A stretch of DNA of 64,000 bases from an uncultured Duodenibacillus sp. (GTDB lineage: Bacteria; Pseudomonadota; Gammaproteobacteria; Burkholderiales; Burkholderiaceae_F): the NCBI GenBank assembly GCA_944390745.1, contig CALXQK010000013.1, positions 124,001 to 188,000 of the forward strand, in the 5' to 3' direction. Position 1 is the stretch's first letter. Every line of letters begins with the position of its first letter. Below are positions 15,752-23,830 of the stretch, piece after piece. Below the pieces are notes generated by a model. That model worked only from the letters and a program-made list of their open reading frames with translations, was not told the origin of the DNA and searched no databases. A program made the position numbers and the translations under genes.

Positions 15752-17845
15752 TCAGGCCTTCTTCTTGCCCCAGCTGTCGCGCAGCCCCACGGCAAGGTTG
15801 AAGACCGCATGATCGGGCCGGTGGTCAACGCGATCGGTCACGAAGTACCCCGTGCGCTCAAACTGAAAGCGCGTGTCAGGCGCCGCGGCCGCTGCCGCCG
15901 GCTCCACGTAGCCCTGGCAGACGCGCTTGCTGTCGCGGTTGAGCACATCGAGGAAATTCTTCTCCGCATCCGGATGCGCCACCGTAAAGAGCCGGTCGTA
16001 GAAGCGCAGCTCCGCGGGCACGGCCGTGGCGGCATCAAGCCAGTGGATCGCCGCCTTGGTCTTCACCGAGTCGGCCCCGGGCGTGCCGGTGCGCGTCTCG
16101 GGCAGGTAGCGGGCGTGCACGCAGGTGACGCGGCCGTTCTCATCCTTTTCAAAGGAGGTGGGCACGATCACGTAGCCGTAGCGCAGACGCACGGGCCTGG
16201 CCGGCGTTCCGTCGGCGGGGATCGTCAGGCGGCGGTAGCCCTTGGGCGGCACCTCGGCAAAGTCGTCGGCCTCAATCCAGAGCTCGCGGCTCATGGTGAG
16301 CGTGCGCTCACCCATCTCGGGCTTTTGCGGATGGTTGGGCGCGGTGAGCACCTCGCTCGCACCCTCGGGATAGTTGTCGATCACAAGCTTCAGGGGGTTC
16401 ACGATGCCCAGGCGCCGCTCGGCGGTCGACTCCAGATCCTCGCGCAGGCTCTGCTCCAGAACCCCGTAGTCAATCCAGCCGCCCGCGACGCGGCTCACGC
16501 CGCAGTGCTCGACGAAGTTTCTGAGCGCCCGCGCCGTATAGCCGCGCCGGCGCAGGCCGACGATGGTGGGCATGCGCGGATCGTCCCAGCCGTCAACGTG
16601 ACCCGCGGTCACAAGCTCGATCAGCTTGCGCTTGCTCAGGACCACGTTGGTGATGCTCAGGCGGTTGAATTCATACTGGTGCGAGAGCAGGAAGAAGTTC
16701 TTGCGCACCACCGCCGAGAGCGCGGCCTGAAGCAGCGGCGTGAAGTTCTGCGGGTACTGCGTCAGAAGCGTAAAGAAGGTCTTGCCCTGCGGGCCCTCGA
16801 GACTTTCGGGGCCGTTCGTTGCGGCCCAGTGCTCGAAGATCCCGCGCATGGCCGTCTCGGGGGCGCTGCCGCCCAGCTTGGCCCGCGCGTTGAAGGCCGC
16901 GCGCGCAAAGGCAAGCGCGCGCTCGTCGTCGCCGGCGGCCATGGCCGCGATGATGCCCTGCGCCTCTTCATACTGCGGGGTTCTCAGCACCGGCACGACG
17001 CGCTCGAGCGCCCAGTCGTAGAAGGCGCGCTGGTCCTCAAACTCGAGCGTGCAGATCGAGTGCGTGATGTTTTCAAGCGAATCCTCAATGGGATGCGCGA
17101 AGGTGTACATCGGGTAGATGCACCAGGTCTTGCCCGTGGACTGGTGCTCGGCAAAGCGGATGCGGTAGATGGCCGGGTCGCGCAGGTTGATGTTGGGCGA
17201 GGCCATGTCGATCTTGGCGCGCAGCACCATCGAGCCCTCGGGGTGCAGACCCGCGCGCATCTCGCGAAAGATCCGCAGGTTTTCCTCGGGCGAGCGGTCG
17301 CGGTAGGGCGAGTTCACCCCCGGCTCGGTGAGCGTGCCGCGGCTGGCGCGCATCTGCTCGGGCGTCTGCTCGTCGACATAGGCGTAGCCCGCCTTGATGA
17401 GGTGCTCGGCAAACGCATACATCCACTCAAAGTACGAGGAGGCGTGGTAGAGGTTGTTCTCTTTGCCGTGGCGCCAGTCAAAGCCCATCCAGCGCACGCT
17501 CTCGAGAATGGCGTCGACGTACTCCTGGTCCTCCTTGACCGGGTTGGTGTCGTCAAAGCGCATGTGGCAGTAGCCGCCGTAGTCCTCGGCAAGCCCGAAG
17601 TTAAGGCAGATGCTCTTGACGTGCCCGATGTGCAGATAGCCGTTGGGCTCGGGAGGAAAGCGCGTGCGGATGCGCGCCGGGTCCTCGACGCCGGAGGCTG
17701 CCTGCTCGCTGTAGGGCGCGGGGTGCCCGCACCACAGACGCGGCCGGTTGTTGTTGGCCGCAAGATCATCCTCGATGATGGTGCGGATGAAATTGGTCGG
17801 ACGCACGGCGTCCTTTTCTTCTTCGTTGTGAACCGTATCGGTCAT
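15752..17845 (-). CDS. glnS: Glutaminyl-tRNA synthetase with large insertion
   Basis: A class I synthetase charging tRNA-Gln. FPPEPNGYLHIGH (residues 63-75, HIGH motif), the RFDDTNP segment and the KMSKS equivalent VVLSKRKL (401-408) are intact, and both C-terminal anticodon-binding beta-barrels follow. At 697 residues it is about 140 longer than the E. coli enzyme. Most of the excess is a block of roughly 100 residues (about 289-388) between FYDWALERVV and HQYEFNRL, where E. coli has only a short loop. Another 25 or so residues precede the HIGH region, around residues 32-60. The insertion is in frame and rich in Ala and helix formers. Core residues look functional. Confidence 0.95.
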   Translation of the reverse strand: MTDTVHNEEEKDAVRPTNFIRTIIEDDLAANNNRPRLWCGHPAPYSEQAASGVEDPARIRTRFPPEPNGYLHIGHVKSICLNFGLAEDYGGYCHMRFDDTNPVKEDQEYVDAILESVRWMGFDWRHGKENNLYHASSYFEWMYAFAEHLIKAGYAYVDEQTPEQMRASRGTLTEPGVNSPYRDRSPEENLRIFREMRAGLHPEGSMVLRAKIDMASPNINLRDPAIYRIRFAEHQSTGKTWCIYPMYTFAHPIEDSLENITHSICTLEFEDQRAFYDWALERVVPVLRTPQYEEAQGIIAAMAAGDDERALAFARAAFNARAKLGGSAPETAMRGIFEHWAATNGPESLEGPQGKTFFTLLTQYPQNFTPLLQAALSAVVRKNFFLLSHQYEFNRLSITNVVLSKRKLIELVTAGHVDGWDDPRMPTIVGLRRRGYTARALRNFVEHCGVSRVAGGWIDYGVLEQSLREDLESTAERRLGIVNPLKLVIDNYPEGASEVLTAPNHPQKPEMGERTLTMSRELWIEADDFAEVPPKGYRRLTIPADGTPARPVRLRYGYVIVPTSFEKDENGRVTCVHARYLPETRTGTPGADSVKTKAAIHWLDAATAVPAELRFYDRLFTVAHPDAEKNFLDVLNRDSKRVCQGYVEPAAAAAAPDTRFQFERTGYFVTDRVDHRPDHAVFNLAVGLRDSWGKKKA

Positions 17846-18032
17846 AGCTTGGTGCGTGTGTTGGGATGCAGGCCGGCCGCCGCGCCGGCCCCTCCCCGAC
17901 GAAATTCATGGCTCCCGGCGGCTGCCGAAGTCCAGGTCGCGCCCCCGCACCCCGGGGAAATTGACGCGCGGGCGCTGCAGAAAATTGATTTTAGCCGAGG
18001 CGGCAGGCGCCGGCCCCCATGCCGGCGGCGCG

Positions 18033-18389
18033 CTAGGCAAAGCCCGGGATGAACCCGTTGACAAAAAGCACGTAAAGCGCCGTGCCCGAGAAAATCGACA
18101 GCAGGGCGTTTCTGAAAAACCACTGCAGCCCGAAGGCAAGGGCAATGGAAAGCGCCTCAGGCAGCGGCAGGCTTCCAAAGAACGCCTCGTGCCCGCGCGA
18201 CTGCGCCGCGCCCATGGCCGCGTGCACCACGAGAAGCACCATGATCGCCAGGGGCAGGAACTTGCCCAGATCCTCGACCCAGCGCTGCTTTTTGAGCCAG
18301 TCGCTTGCCACGAAGGGAAGCGCGCGCTCAAGAAACGTCACCGCCGCCATGGCGGCAAAGACCGCCAGAAGATAGACCGCGTCGTTCAT
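18033..18389 (-). CDS. azlD: AzlD-type branched-chain amino acid exporter small subunit
   Basis: A 118-residue hydrophobic protein with about four membrane spans and the AzlD-typical ERALPFV motif near the N-terminus. It partners AzlC to export branched-chain amino acids or analogues. Its ATG shares the final A of the azlC stop (TGATG), so translation is coupled; a GTG one codon earlier is the alternative start. Confidence 0.92.
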   Translation of the reverse strand: MNDAVYLLAVFAAMAAVTFLERALPFVASDWLKKQRWVEDLGKFLPLAIMVLLVVHAAMGAAQSRGHEAFFGSLPLPEALSIALAFGLQWFFRNALLSIFSGTALYVLFVNGFIPGFA

Positions 18390-19177
18390 CACTGCTGCTC
18401 CTCCTGCCGCCGCTCAAGAGTCCTCTGCTCGCGCTGCTCGAGCGGCTCGCCCGCGGCCGGCCTGCGGGAGCGCCTGACGGCGCCCCAGACCAGGCCCGCG
18501 GCCATGCAGAAGGCAATCGACAGCGTGAGCGCCTGCTGCGGGAACACGAGCCGCATGCCGAAGTACCCCGCCAGGGCCGACCACAGCGGCCAGGCGCTTG
18601 CGCGCTGCCGCCAGAGCTCGCACATCAGCATCGAGAACAGACTCGTGAGCACGAAGTCAAGTCCCTGCAGCTCGATGCGGGCGGCCGCGCCGATGACGGC
18701 GCCGAGCGCGCTGCCCAGAATCCACCACATGTGGTTGAACAGGCACAGCCAGAAGACCTTGCGCCGCGAGGGGTTCTCGGGGAAAAGGCTCAGAAGCGAG
18801 AAGGTTTCGTCGGTGAGGGCAAAGACGCAGTACCAGCGCCGCCACCCGCGCTCGGGCATCTTTTTCAGAAGCGGCAGCCCGTAGAAGATGTGGCGCAGGT
18901 TGAGCACGGCCGTGGCAAAGGCAATCGAGGCAATCGAGGCGCCCGCGGCAAGCATCGGCACCATCATGTACTGCACGGCCCCGCCGTAGATCAGAATCGA
19001 GGAGACCACGGCAAGCCACGGCGCGCCCCCGGCCTGCACGAAGAGAAATCCGAAGACGATTCCAAGGGGCACATAGCCCAGAAGGACCGGCACGGACTGT
19101 CGGAAGGCCGGGCCGATGTCGCCGCCCTCCCCGGGCGGCGTGCCGCAGCCTGCTGCGGCCTGAGTGTCGGCGGACAT
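18389..19177 (-). CDS. azlC: AzlC-type branched-chain amino acid exporter large subunit
   Basis: A 262-residue inner-membrane protein. The family start is recognisable: AFRQSVPVLLGYVPLGIVFG, then hydrophobic helices and the ALTDETFSLLS segment. With the overlapping azlD it forms the AzlCD permease (LIV-E family, as YgaZH in E. coli), expected to export valine, leucine or isoleucine. It lies 51 bp after ybaK and ends in a charged Arg/Gln/Glu-rich tail after residue 240. Confidence 0.93.
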   Translation of the reverse strand: MSADTQAAAGCGTPPGEGGDIGPAFRQSVPVLLGYVPLGIVFGFLFVQAGGAPWLAVVSSILIYGGAVQYMMVPMLAAGASIASIAFATAVLNLRHIFYGLPLLKKMPERGWRRWYCVFALTDETFSLLSLFPENPSRRKVFWLCLFNHMWWILGSALGAVIGAAARIELQGLDFVLTSLFSMLMCELWRQRASAWPLWSALAGYFGMRLVFPQQALTLSIAFCMAAGLVWGAVRRSRRPAAGEPLEQREQRTLERRQEEQQ

Positions 19178-19228
19178 AAAAAACAGCTGAAAGGAAAAAC
19201 TAAAAAATGAGCGCCCGCGGCGCGGGCT

Positions 19229-19714
19229 TCAGGCCCTAGTCCGGTCGCCGGAGCGGCACACATCGACCCAGCCCCGGGCGCCAGCGGCGGCAGGCAGCTC
19301 CGCGGGCGTGAGCTCCACGGCGCTTGCCGCGTCGCCCACGGCCGGAAAGACCGTCTCAAAGCGCCTGACCGATGCGTCGATCCAGCAGTCGACGCCCGGA
19401 TTGCGCCCAAAGGGCGTCACGCCGCCCGGGGCATGTCCCGTGAGCGGCTCAACCTCGTCAAAGGCAAGCATCCTCGGCTTGAAGCCGAAGGTCTTCTTGA
19501 ACTTCGCTCCGTCGATGCGCACGTCGCCTGCGGCCACAACGATCATCGCCCCGCCCCCGGGGGTCTTCAGGGCGATGCTCTTGGCAATGCGTCCGGGCTC
19601 GGCGCCCAGGGCCGCGGCAGCCAGCTCAACCGTGGCCGAGGAGGCATCGAGCACCCGGATGCGCGAGGCAAGGCCTGCGGCGGCAAGCGCGTCGCGGGCT
19701 CGTTCAAAGCTCAT
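19229..19714 (-). CDS. ybaK: YbaK/EbsC-type aminoacyl-tRNA editing protein
   Basis: A 161-residue stand-alone editing domain of the YbaK/ProX superfamily that hydrolyses mischarged tRNA such as Cys- or Ala-tRNA-Pro. The conserved IAKSIALKT and DGAKFKKTFG (catalytic-lysine region) and GHAPGGVTPFG motifs are present. Which mischarged tRNA it edits cannot be decided. It starts 15 bp after moaC and precedes azlCD on the same strand. Confidence 0.88.
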   Translation of the reverse strand: MSFERARDALAAAGLASRIRVLDASSATVELAAAALGAEPGRIAKSIALKTPGGGAMIVVAAGDVRIDGAKFKKTFGFKPRMLAFDEVEPLTGHAPGGVTPFGRNPGVDCWIDASVRRFETVFPAVGDAASAVELTPAELPAAAGARGWVDVCRSGDRTRA

Positions 19715-19729
19715 GGCCGCCCCGCACGA

Positions 19730-20245
19730 TCAAGCGTTTTCGCCGCGCGCGGCCGCAAGGTCCTGCGCCACCCAGTGGCCCGACTTGCCGCCCATCTTCT
19801 CGAGCAGGCGCACGTCCTCGATCACCATGAAGCGGTCCACGGCCTTGCACATGTCGTAGACCGTGAGCAGCCCCACCTCGACGGCGGTGAGCGCCTCCAT
19901 CTCGACGCCCGTCTGCCCGCGCGTCTCGCAGGTGGCGCGGCAGACGACGGCGTGGGCGGCCTCATCGAGCTCAAAGTCCACGGCCACGTGCGTGAGCGCA
20001 ATCGGGTGGCACAGGGGCACGAGCTCGGAGGTCTTTTTGCTCGCCATGATCGCCGCCACGCGCGCCACGCCGATCACGTCGCCCTTCTTGGCGCGTCCCT
20101 CAGCAATGAGCGCGAAGGTCTCGGGCTTCATGCGGATGCGTCCCTGCGCCACGGCCGTGCGGTGCGTCTCTGCCTTGGCGCCGACATCGACCATGTGCGC
20201 ATTGCCGTGGTCATCAAAATGCGTGAGCGTGCTCGATTGTGTCAT
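19730..20245 (-). CDS. moaC: Cyclic pyranopterin monophosphate synthase
   Basis: A 171-residue enzyme of molybdenum cofactor synthesis that converts 3',8-cyclo-7,8-dihydro-GTP, made by MoaA, to cyclic pyranopterin monophosphate. The motifs [30 protein letters not shown] and [10 protein letters not shown] are all family hallmarks, including the catalytic Asp/Lys region near DMCKAVDR. The start at 20245 follows an AAGGAT site; a longer in-frame start at 20314 has none and lies in the promoter region shared with the protease gene. No other moa gene is in the window. Confidence 0.96.
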   Translation of the reverse strand: MTQSSTLTHFDDHGNAHMVDVGAKAETHRTAVAQGRIRMKPETFALIAEGRAKKGDVIGVARVAAIMASKKTSELVPLCHPIALTHVAVDFELDEAAHAVVCRATCETRGQTGVEMEALTAVEVGLLTVYDMCKAVDRFMVIEDVRLLEKMGGKSGHWVAQDLAAARGENA

Positions 20246-20425
20246 GACATATCCTTGCCGGCGCAAACAGCGGCGCGGCTGCCGCAACCGGCTGAAAACT
20301 TCCGAAAACTTCACTTACGCTTTGGCGGATTTCGCCGCATTGCGCTGGCCTCGAGGCCGGTATGATAGCGGGAAAGTCCCTCCGGGCGCCCGTCTACTCC
20401 CAACCCCTCGTTTTTCACACGCCGC

Positions 20426-21931
20426 ATGCTCCACCGATTGATTGCCCTTGCCGCCGGCCTGTCGATTGCCGCAGCGCCCCCGGCCGCGCTGCCCGCGGAT
20501 TCGGGCGTGGGCCAGTACAACCTGCCGAGCCTCGGCACGGTCGCCGGGGCCGATCTCACCACGTTTGACGAGCGGCAGCTCGGCGAGCAGCTCATGCGGC
20601 GCGTGCGCGCCGACGCCTCCTACATGAACGACCCCGAGACGACGGACTATCTCAACCGTCTCGGCTACCGGCTCGTCGCCGCGGGCGACCCCTCGCCCTA
20701 CGACTTTTCGTTCTTCCCGATCCGCGACAAGACGCTCAACGCCTTTGCGCTGCCCGGCGGCTTTGTTGCCGTGCACTCGGGACTGATCGTGGCCGCGCAG
20801 ACCGAAAGCGAGCTTGCCGGCGTGATCGGGCACGAAATCGGGCACGTCACCCAGCGCCACATCGCGCGCATGCTCCAGCAAAGCGAGGGCTCCCTTGCCA
20901 TGACGATCGGCTCGGTGCTGCTTGCGCTGCTTGCCGCGCGCGCCGGCGGCAGCTCCGGGGGCGACGCCGCCATGGGCATCATGATGGGCACGCAGGCCGC
21001 GATGATTCAAAAGCAGCTCGGCTACTCGCGCGACGCCGAGCGCGAGGCCGACCGCGTCGGGCTTGTGAGCCTTGAAAAGGCGGGCTTTGACCCGCACGGC
21101 ATGGAGGACTTCTTCTCACGCCTGCAGAAGAACAACCGCTGGTACGAGACGGCAAGCGCGGCCTATCTCTCCACCCACCCGCTCACGGGCGAGCGCATCA
21201 GCGACATGCAGAACCGCACGCGCCGCATGCCGGCCGTGCATCCGGCCGACAGCCTCGACTTCAGGCTCATCCAGGCGCGCATGCGCGTGCTGCAGGAAAC
21301 AGGCTATGACGGCTGGAGCAGGGCGCTCAAGAACCTGGACCATGACCTGGCCGAAAAGCCGGGACGCCTGCGCGAGGCCGCGCTGCACTACGGCAAGTCC
21401 GTGGCGCTGCAAAAGCTCAACCGCCCGGCCGAGGCCCTCAGGGAGGCCGAGACCGCCCGCAGCCTTGCCTCCACGTCCGACGTCATCATCGACAAGCACG
21501 TCAGCGAACTGGTCTTTGCGCTTGCCAAGACCGATCCCGCCCGAAAAAAGGCGCTTGACCTGGCGCGCTCGACCGCGCAGAAATACCCCTACTCGGCGCT
21601 TGCCGCGACAAACTACGCCGAGCTTCTGTTCCAGGCCGGCGACAACGAGGCGGTGGTGAAGTTCATGAGAAGCCAGCACGCGCTCTCGCGCACCGACCCC
21701 GACTACTACGCCTTCCTTGCGCGCAGCTACGAGGCCCTCAACCAGAAGGCGCTCAGCTTTGCCTCCACGGGCTACATGTATGAGCTCATGAACAATCCGC
21801 GCGCGGCGCTCTACCAGTTCGACCTCGCGCAGAAGGCCAACGACGCCGACTTCTACACCATGAGCGAGATCGACGCCAAGCTGCGCGAGCTGCGCCGCAC
21901 GGTGGCCGACCTCAAGAAGGACGGCAAGTAG
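20426..21931 (+). CDS. bepA: BepA-like periplasmic M48 metalloprotease with TPR domain
   Basis: A 501-residue secreted protease and chaperone. The signal peptide is about residues 1-24. The zinc motif GHEIGH (His136, Glu137, His140) is complete and the third-ligand region is AEREAD (204-209). The C-terminal half, from about residue 280, is helical with tetratricopeptide-like repeats. In E. coli BepA assists or degrades LptD and the BAM complex, and lptD lies elsewhere in this window. Length matches the family. It is divergent from moaC and a GC hairpin follows its stop. Confidence 0.92.
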   Translation: MLHRLIALAAGLSIAAAPPAALPADSGVGQYNLPSLGTVAGADLTTFDERQLGEQLMRRVRADASYMNDPETTDYLNRLGYRLVAAGDPSPYDFSFFPIRDKTLNAFALPGGFVAVHSGLIVAAQTESELAGVIGHEIGHVTQRHIARMLQQSEGSLAMTIGSVLLALLAARAGGSSGGDAAMGIMMGTQAAMIQKQLGYSRDAEREADRVGLVSLEKAGFDPHGMEDFFSRLQKNNRWYETASAAYLSTHPLTGERISDMQNRTRRMPAVHPADSLDFRLIQARMRVLQETGYDGWSRALKNLDHDLAEKPGRLREAALHYGKSVALQKLNRPAEALREAETARSLASTSDVIIDKHVSELVFALAKTDPARKKALDLARSTAQKYPYSALAATNYAELLFQAGDNEAVVKFMRSQHALSRTDPDYYAFLARSYEALNQKALSFASTGYMYELMNNPRAALYQFDLAQKANDADFYTMSEIDAKLRELRRTVADLKKDGK

Positions 21932-22269
21932 AAGCCCCGCACCCTGCATTTTCCGGGCGCGGGCGCCTGTCCGGGGCCCCGCGCCTTTTGCGGCCGAACT
22001 GTGCCAAAATACGTGCCGAACCGGCCGCGGCGTCCGTCGCCGTCCATGTCTGCGCGCGCCAGCGGCCACCTTGATTGTTGATCCGCATGTCGTCCGGGTC
22101 GGGCGCGCAAGAGCCCTGAACCGTCTGTGCCCCCGCGTACAGACGGCCGGTTTGTCTGTAGAGCCCCCGCACATTCCGTCCGCCTCCCCCCGCAGGGCCG
22201 GCTCCGGGACGGTCGTGCGCGCACCCGGCGCGTTTTCCCGCAAAGCTTTTTCGTCTCGTTTTCTACATC
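21932..22269 (+). other. Intergenic region upstream of ferredoxin-NADP reductase
   Basis: No gene is supported in these 338 bases. The left end carries a terminator-like hairpin. A CCAAAATACG stretch near 22010 is AT-richer than its surroundings and might belong to a promoter, but hexamers are not clear. Confidence 0.4.
21956..21989 (+). terminator. Terminator-like hairpin after bepA
   Basis: GGCGCGGG (21956-21963) pairs with CCCGCGCC (21978-21985), followed by TTTT. The T-run is short, so termination is moderately supported. Confidence 0.5.
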
Positions 22270-23352
22270 ATGGCTATTGAAGACTATATGACCGTTGCCG
22301 AACCCACCGACGAAGTCATCGAAACCGATGCGGTGATCGTCGGCGCCGGTCCCGTCGGCCTTTTCCAGGTCTTTGAACTCGGACTGCTTGAAATCAAGGC
22401 GCACGTCGTCGACTCGCTCAAGACCGTGGGCGGACAGTGCATGGAGCTCTACCCGACCAAGCCGATCTACGACATTCCCGCCGTGCCGGTGTACTCCTCC
22501 TACGAGCTCACCGAGAACCTGCTCAAGCAAAACCATCCCTTCCACCCGGTGTTTCACCTCGGCGAGGAGGTCACGACGGTCAAGAAGCGCGAGGACGGCC
22601 TCTTTGACGTCGCCACCGACAAGGGCACGAGGTTTCTGTGCAAGGTGGTGATCATCGCCGCGGGCGTGGGGTCCTTCCAGGCCCGCCCGCTGCGCGTCCC
22701 GGGCATCGAGAAGTTTGAAGGCACGCAGCTGCACTACCGCGTGCGCGACCCGGAGATGTTCGCCGGCAAGAACATCGTCATCTGCGGCGGCGGCGACTCG
22801 GCGCTTGACTGGACGCTCAACCTCGTGGGCAAGGCCGAGAGCGTGGTGCTGCTGCACCGCCGTGACGGCTTCCGCGCGGCCGCCTCGTCGGTGGCGCGCA
22901 TGCGCGAGCTCTGCGAGAACTGGGAGATGCAGTTCGAGGTGGGCCAGGTGACGGGCTTTGAGGAGGCCGACGGCAAGCTCACCGAAATCCGCGTCACGGG
23001 CGGCGACGGCGTCGTGCGCCGCATGCCGCTCGACCACCTGCTCGTCTTCTTCGGCCTGCAGCCCAAGATCGGACCGATCGCCGAGTGGGGCCTGCAGCTT
23101 GAGAGAAAGCAGATCGTCGTGGACACCGAAAAGTTTGAGACTTCAATCCCGGGCATCTTCGCCGTGGGCGACATCAACACCTACCCCGGAAAGAAGAAGC
23201 TCATCCTCTCGGGCTTTCATGAGTGCGCGCTTGCGGCCTTCGGGGCAAGCCGCTATGTCTTCCCCGAGAAGAAGGTCTTCCTGCAGTACACGACCACAAG
23301 CCCCAAGCTGCACAAGGCGCTCGGGGTCGAAATGCCCAGCATGGACGACTAG
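22270..23352 (+). CDS. Ferredoxin--NADP(+) reductase, thioredoxin reductase-like type
   Basis: A 360-residue FAD enzyme transferring electrons between NADPH and ferredoxin or flavodoxin. The FAD motif VIVGAGPVG (residues 22-30) and the NADPH motif [11 protein letters not shown] (about 169-179) are present. The C-terminal [22 protein letters not shown] is typical of this group. There is no CxxC redox pair, which separates it from thioredoxin reductase. Length is normal. A single-gene unit with its own strong terminator. Confidence 0.93.
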   Translation: MAIEDYMTVAEPTDEVIETDAVIVGAGPVGLFQVFELGLLEIKAHVVDSLKTVGGQCMELYPTKPIYDIPAVPVYSSYELTENLLKQNHPFHPVFHLGEEVTTVKKREDGLFDVATDKGTRFLCKVVIIAAGVGSFQARPLRVPGIEKFEGTQLHYRVRDPEMFAGKNIVICGGGDSALDWTLNLVGKAESVVLLHRRDGFRAAASSVARMRELCENWEMQFEVGQVTGFEEADGKLTEIRVTGGDGVVRRMPLDHLLVFFGLQPKIGPIAEWGLQLERKQIVVDTEKFETSIPGIFAVGDINTYPGKKKLILSGFHECALAAFGASRYVFPEKKVFLQYTTTSPKLHKALGVEMPSMDD

Positions 23353-23384
23353 CCCGGGGGCCTCACGCAGCCTCCGGCCAGAGA

Positions 23385-23422
23385 GCCCGGCCGCCCGCGC
23401 AAGGCTGCCGGGCCTTTTTTTT
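23385..23422 (+). terminator. Rho-independent terminator after ferredoxin-NADP reductase
   Basis: GCCCGGC (23385-23391) pairs with GCCGGGC (23407-23413), followed by CTTTTTTTT. Strong rightward terminator. Confidence 0.88.
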
Positions 23423-23428
23423 GCCGTC

Positions 23429-23830
23429 TCAGGCGCCTCCAGCGGCAAGGTGCGCCTTGAGCGCGCGCACCACCTCGACGTCGGCGGGCAGCCACGCCAC
23501 GCTGTCGAGCTCGTCCTCGGCAAGCCACTTCATCGCCTCGTGCTCGACGAGCTCGATTGCGCCCTCAACGATGGTGCAGAAAAAACAGTGCATCGTCAGA
23601 TGAAAGGCCGGGTAGTCGTACTCGACCGTCACGAGAAGCTTCTCGGGACGGATCCTGACGCGCAGCTCCTCGCTGATTTCGCGGATGATCGCCTCGGGGG
23701 CGGTTTCACCCGGCTGCATCTTGCCGCCCGGAAACTCCCAGCCGTCCTTGAAGTCTCCATAGCCGCGCTGTGCGGCAAGAATCCTCCCCTGGTCATGGAT
23801 GATGGCGGCGACAACTTCAATGGTCTTCAT
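23429..23830 (-). CDS. Nudix hydrolase, MutT-like (deoxy)nucleoside triphosphate pyrophosphohydrolase
   Basis: A 133-residue Nudix protein. The box runs GKMQPGETAPEAIIREISEE (residues 36-55), with the metal-binding REISEE core intact; the usual Gly after it is Arg57. The FPGGK context and size resemble MutT and related enzymes that clear oxidised or non-canonical nucleotides. Its ATG overlaps the stop of the upstream helicase-nuclease gene by 4 bp (ATGA). The two are therefore translationally coupled and probably act together, so a dedicated role beyond housekeeping nucleotide cleaning is possible. Confidence 0.92.
   Translation of the reverse strand: MKTIEVVAAIIHDQGRILAAQRGYGDFKDGWEFPGGKMQPGETAPEAIIREISEELRVRIRPEKLLVTVEYDYPAFHLTMHCFFCTIVEGAIELVEHEAMKWLAEDELDSVAWLPADVEVVRALKAHLAAGGA

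Noticed and set aside
15809..18052. A 747-codon plus-strand frame opposite glnS
   Set aside because: Shadow of glnS including the insertion; no motif.
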